Below, one piece after another: positions 59,951 to 64,000 of a stretch of DNA of 64,000 nucleotides. The position numbers were made by a program, and so were the translations under genes. Each line of letters begins with the position of its first letter. Positions within the stretch are counted from its first letter, which is position 1. This DNA is from Pseudocercospora fijiensis CIRAD86 (taxonomy: Eukaryota; Ascomycota; Dothideomycetes; Mycosphaerellales; Mycosphaerellaceae): contig NW_006921532.1 of assembly GCF_000340215.1 (NCBI RefSeq), positions 5,554,573 to 5,618,572 on the forward strand, given 5' to 3'. The notes below the pieces were generated by a model. That model was not told where the DNA came from. It did not search any database and worked only from the letters and a program-made list of their open reading frames with translations.

Positions 59951-60540
59951 GAAGCTAAGAGTAAGAGGAAGAAGAAGAAGAAAAAGAAGAAGAAGGGCGG
60001 CAGCCCGCTATTTAGATAAGTGTGCGCTAAGTTGCGCGTGCTTAGTAAAGCGTATAGGCCTAGAATAGCCGCGTTTTAGCCTAATTTACCCGATCGGCCT
60101 TAGGACTTAATAACGCGACACATTTACGCCTAGCAAACACTTAGAGGTTAGAGAGCGGCTAATTCTAAGGGTCCGCCCGTGTTTCCGTTTATAGCAAACG
60201 GTAGTAGTTATATCGTAGCAGAGGCAATCCGGACGCCATTCGTATAGCGTTTGTCTTAAAGTAGTGTTTTGTAATTTTTATTCCTACGTCTTTAGAAATA
60301 CACAGATTATTATATAGACAATAATTTTCATTACGTTAATACCTAGGTGCGATTCTACTATAACTTTTGCTTAGGATGTATAGTTATTGTACTATTCTAC
60401 CTGTTTTGCAGACATATAAGGTTAATACTGCAGCTTTACGACATTTGTCCTTAGGCTCTTCTACGAAGACTTCTCCTATACGCTAGACTATATACAAAAG
60501 AGCCGAGAACCGATCGACGCTAATTGTACGTAGGTTAGGC

Positions 60541-60610
60541 AAAGGAAGGCAGAAGGCAGAAGGCAGAAGGCAGAAGGTAGAAGGCAGAAGGTAGAAGGTA
60601 GAAGGTAGGA
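60541..60610 (+). repeat. 7-bp tandem repeat AGAAGGC/AGAAGGT, about nine units
   Basis: Short purine-rich array upstream of the gypsy gag region. The C/T variation between units is a transition. Confidence 0.85.
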
Positions 60611-60859
60611 TAAAGTCTATAAGAAGAGCCTAAGAAGGAGGCAGGCTCCGAGTAGCGGTACTACCGGCGAGGGTCCTACGAGGACCCTATCCCTAGACGA
60701 GGACAAGGACAAGGAAGAATTAGCTAACGAGTCGATTTAGAGGCCTAAATCTTAGAGAACTAAACCTGTCTCGTATCGACTACCTCTTTCTAGAAGTGCG
60801 CTAAGCGTAGCTACTATACCTAGCATAAGCTACGTAGTCGCTAGTCTTGCGGCTATTAA

Positions 60860-63800
60860 GCCTCGCCTAAAGGAACCTAAGCCCTTTAAAGGCAATACGA
60901 TTAAGGAGTCGAGGCGATTCCTTAGAGAACTTTCTATTACCTTTACACTGTCCGGAGCTACCTATTATACGGACGAAAGCAAGGTGCTTTATAGTATTAT
61001 ATACCTCGTAGGCGATACGTAGGAGCGATAGTATAATAAAAACAGCCTTAAGGACCTGTAAAATTATACCTACTAGGACTTTAAAACCTTCTATCGGGAC
61101 TACGTCGGGGACCCTATAAACCGTATACTAGACGTAACCCTCGAGTATAAGGCGGCCCGTTAGCGTAAGGGACAGTTAGTCTAAAGCTTTGCCCTTAAGC
61201 TCGTAGTACTCGAAGATTAACTTAGCGACTATAGCGAGGAGTATAGGATCCGCTATCTCCTCGTTAAACTCTAGCCGGCGATTCGTAGCGCGATTATTAA
61301 ATACTATACGGTACTAACGACGCGTTACAAACTCGTAGAGCTTACGACGCGTATCGAGACCCCTAATAAGCCGTCTAGCAAACGTAAGGATCGTAACTAC
61401 GATAAAACCGGAGGTAGTAAAGGTAAGAAGCGTCGATCTAATAGTTAGGCCCGTAAGCAGTAGTTAAATCGCGACCGTAGCGCAGGCGGAAAGTATACGA
61501 AGGGCGATAACTCGTAAAGCGGGTATAATATTAGCAAGGTCGAATATTATAGCTATCGCTAGAAAGGCTATTATAAGAACGCGTATCCGAACCGCTATCT
61601 CTAGAAAGACGACAACCCTACGGTACGTAAGGTAGCCGCTAACGCTAAAGAAAAAAAGAACGACTCGAAGGCTAAGGGAAAAGACAAGGTACCTCCTAAG
61701 AGCTAGGGATAGGTACGGAATCTTAACTAAGTAGCTTAGTAGTAGTAGTACCTACGGGACGCGTACGCGGAGTAATTGTTATATAAGAAGGGGAAGTGTC
61801 CGTCGAATGCTTATTAGATAATGCTACTAATATTAATATAGTATCTTAAGAATTCGTTCTACGATACTAGCCTTAGCGGATTGTTAATGCTATACTACCT
61901 AGTACCGATAGTTTCTAGAGCGACCGAGGATACTACTACGGAGCGTATTATTTGCGCTTACGGATCGCCGACTCTATAGGCTAAGAACGTATTACTACTA
62001 GAGTGTTCTACGCCTTCGAGATACCCCTCCCTAATATTATTCTTAGTAGGCCTTAGAGGCGCGATTAAAAGGTAATCGTCGATAGCTCGACAGATGCCTA
62101 GACCTATAGGAACGAAGCCGTAGCGCGTTCGATACGCGTACGGGAACTATAGGAATTCTAGAAGGATATACGTAACGCCCTATACGTATATACGATTAGC
62201 GTTCGCTAGCTCCGCGACATCGCTAAGGGTTCCTCCTTGCTAGAAGAATTTAAAGATTTCGAAGACGTCTTTACTATAACGCCCGAAGCGCGACGCAAGC
62301 TCCCCGAAGACGTAGAGTATACGATCGACCTAATCCTCGGAACGAAGCCGCCTTATAAACCTCTCTACTATTCTTTAGGAAGAGAGCTTAGCGACCTTCG
62401 TAATTACCTAAGCTTAGCCTTAGACAACGATTAGATCTAGCTTAGTATAAGCGAGGCGGGTACGCCGATCCTATTCGTACTAAAGAAGGATAGTAGTCTA
62501 AGACTCTACGTCGATTATAGGGGGCTAAACGAGATTACTATTAAAAATCGTTACCCCCTGCCTCTTATTAGCGAAACGCTTAATAGGCTTAAGGACGCCG
62601 AATAGTATACGTTCTTAGACCTTTAGGATATATATTACCGTATCTATATTAAGCGAGGCGACGAGTAGAAGACTACGTTCCGTACGCGGTACGGGCACTT
62701 CGAGTATAAGGTAATGCCTTTTAGGCTTACTAATGCCCCTACTACGTTCTAAGGATATATTAATAGGGCATTAGCTAGCCTTGTTAACATTTGCTATATC
62801 GTCTATCTTAACGATATTCTTATTTATAGCAAAACGCGAGAGGACTACGTACGAGACGTACGCGCTATCCTTACGCGGCTTAGAAAGTTTGCGCTATACG
62901 CAAATAGGAAGAAATGTTCCTTCTAGAAGAAAGAAGTCGAATTCCTCGGATTTATCGTTAGTACCGAAGGCGTATTAATAGATTAGCGTAGGGTAAACGC
63001 TATTACCGAGTAGCCTCGCCTATTAACGCTAAAGGAGGTTTAATCCTTCCTCGGATTCTATAACTTCTACCGGAGGTTTATCCCTAATTACTCCCGGATC
63101 GTTATACTACTAACTGCCCTGTCGAAAGGAGCCGTAAATAGCCGAAAGCTAGGGTAGGTCCCGTAGGGCGAAAGCGAGGAGCAAGCGTTCCGCTAGCTAA
63201 AGGCTGCCTTTAGCTCGGCCTCGATATTGCGATACTATAATCCTACGAAGCCCCTACGTATCGAAACCGATGCCTCTACGTTTGCCTTAGTAGGAATTAT
63301 ATTATAATAGAGCGAAGATAGGAATTAGCACCCTATTGCCTTCTAGTTACGAAAAATAGTCCTAGCTAAGACAAATTATAAGACCTATAACTAGGAGCTC
63401 CTAGCGGTTATCGAGTCCTTTAAGCATTAGCGCCCGTACCTCGACGGCGCCTAGTATACGACCCGCGTAGTTGTCGACTACGCTAATCTTAAGGGCTTTA
63501 TAAAGATAAAGCAGCTTATCGGAAAGTAGGCAAGATAGGCAACCTTCCTTATACCTTTCGACTTTACTATTAAATATCGGGCTAGTAAACGAAATCTAGC
63601 CGATACGCCTTTACGACGTAGCGACTACGAGAGCGAGTCGTAGGCGGTAAACAACCTTCTCCCTATATTATAGTCGAAACTAGCTCTATAGTTAAATCTG
63701 CCCGAGGATATCGAGCTAATTATAAAACGCATCTCTGTTATATATATAGGGATGCGAGACGCTAGTATAGCGCTAGCGGAACGCAAGAGTTTTGTTAGTA

Positions 63801-64000
63801 GTCCCGTAAGAGTAGCGGCTACTATCGTTAGGAATAACGGGCTCTACTACGAGATACCTAATATAATCCTTAGTTTCGTACGCACTTTATAATAGCTAGA
63901 GTAAGCGAGAGGAGGAGGCTTATACGAGACAAGCTTACCGTCGGATAGCTTAGCCTCGTTAAGTAGTTCTAACCTCCCGCCTAGCTATTCTCGTCGTAGT
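60860..64000 (+). mobile_element. RIP-decayed Ty3/gypsy retrotransposon, truncated by the window end
   Basis: Read through stops, the + strand encodes a gypsy gag (about 60880-61500: E-P-K-P-F-K-G..F-L-R-E-L) and a CCHC-type knuckle with Cys-to-Tyr changes near 61545-61590. The reverse transcriptase (about 62420-62970) carries [24 protein letters not shown] and Y-L-N-D-I-L-I-Y-S, where the catalytic D-D has become N-D. An RNase H region follows (about 63230-63480: E-T-D-A-S-T-F-A, then the T-N-Y-x-x-Y region), with D-F-T-I-K-Y-R-A after it. Integrase and the 3' LTR would lie beyond 64000. No 5' LTR was recognised. Open stretches remain at 62237-62434 and 62781-62978. Confidence 0.85.

Overview
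This window looks like nuclear DNA of a filamentous ascomycete (Pezizomycotina, possibly a dothideomycete; the class is a guess). Three signs point there: short spliceosomal introns of about 50-60 nt, recognisable fungal housekeeping genes, and large blocks whose C-to-T and G-to-A decay (CA to TA, TG to TA) is typical of repeat-induced point mutation (RIP). Gene-bearing sequence lies at about 1.4-15.4 kb and 30.5-44.7 kb. RIP-decayed transposon sequence lies at 1-1.4 kb, 15.4-30.5 kb and 44.75-64 kb. An assembly gap of 936 N sits at 24231-25166.

The first gene island holds a GDT1-type Golgi cation transporter (+), SIP5 (-), an ARA2-type D-arabinose dehydrogenase (-), the U5 snRNP factor AAR2 (-), an unusual tRNA-Ala(UGC) gene with an extra insertion in its D-loop (-), a Pro/Gln-rich hypothetical protein (+), and the 5' part of a type-B carboxylesterase. 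That esterase is split by a 15.1-kb insertion: a Ty1/copia LTR retrotransposon with 129-bp LTRs and a 5-bp target duplication. A second large element appears to sit inside it. Beyond the insertion come the 3' part of the esterase (with a further 26-bp tandem duplication), a methyltransferase broken by two homopolymer frameshifts, an intact DFR-like reductase, ERG25, an SRPK-family kinase with one frameshift at its VAIK lysine, and a fungal rhodopsin-domain (Pth11-like) membrane protein.

The most interesting material is in the decayed blocks. Two diverged copies of one architecture can be read through the RIP stops: a RecQ-like helicase and a DUF6589-family protein facing each other tail to tail, with a shared non-coding repeat between them. 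Copy 1 spans about 20.8-29.1 kb, inside the copia element. Copy 2 spans about 48.7-59.9 kb in the opposite orientation, with many satellite arrays in its middle. I infer a large two-gene mobile element. A decayed Ty3/gypsy element runs off the right edge.

Other points of note are a RIP footprint in which surviving CpA sites lie mostly in GpCpA context, and a switch from C/A-rich to G/T-rich sense strand inside each gene at 30.5-34.1 kb. Gene starts given here are ATG codons. Splice sites were chosen by eye from GT..AG signals, reading phase and family conservation.
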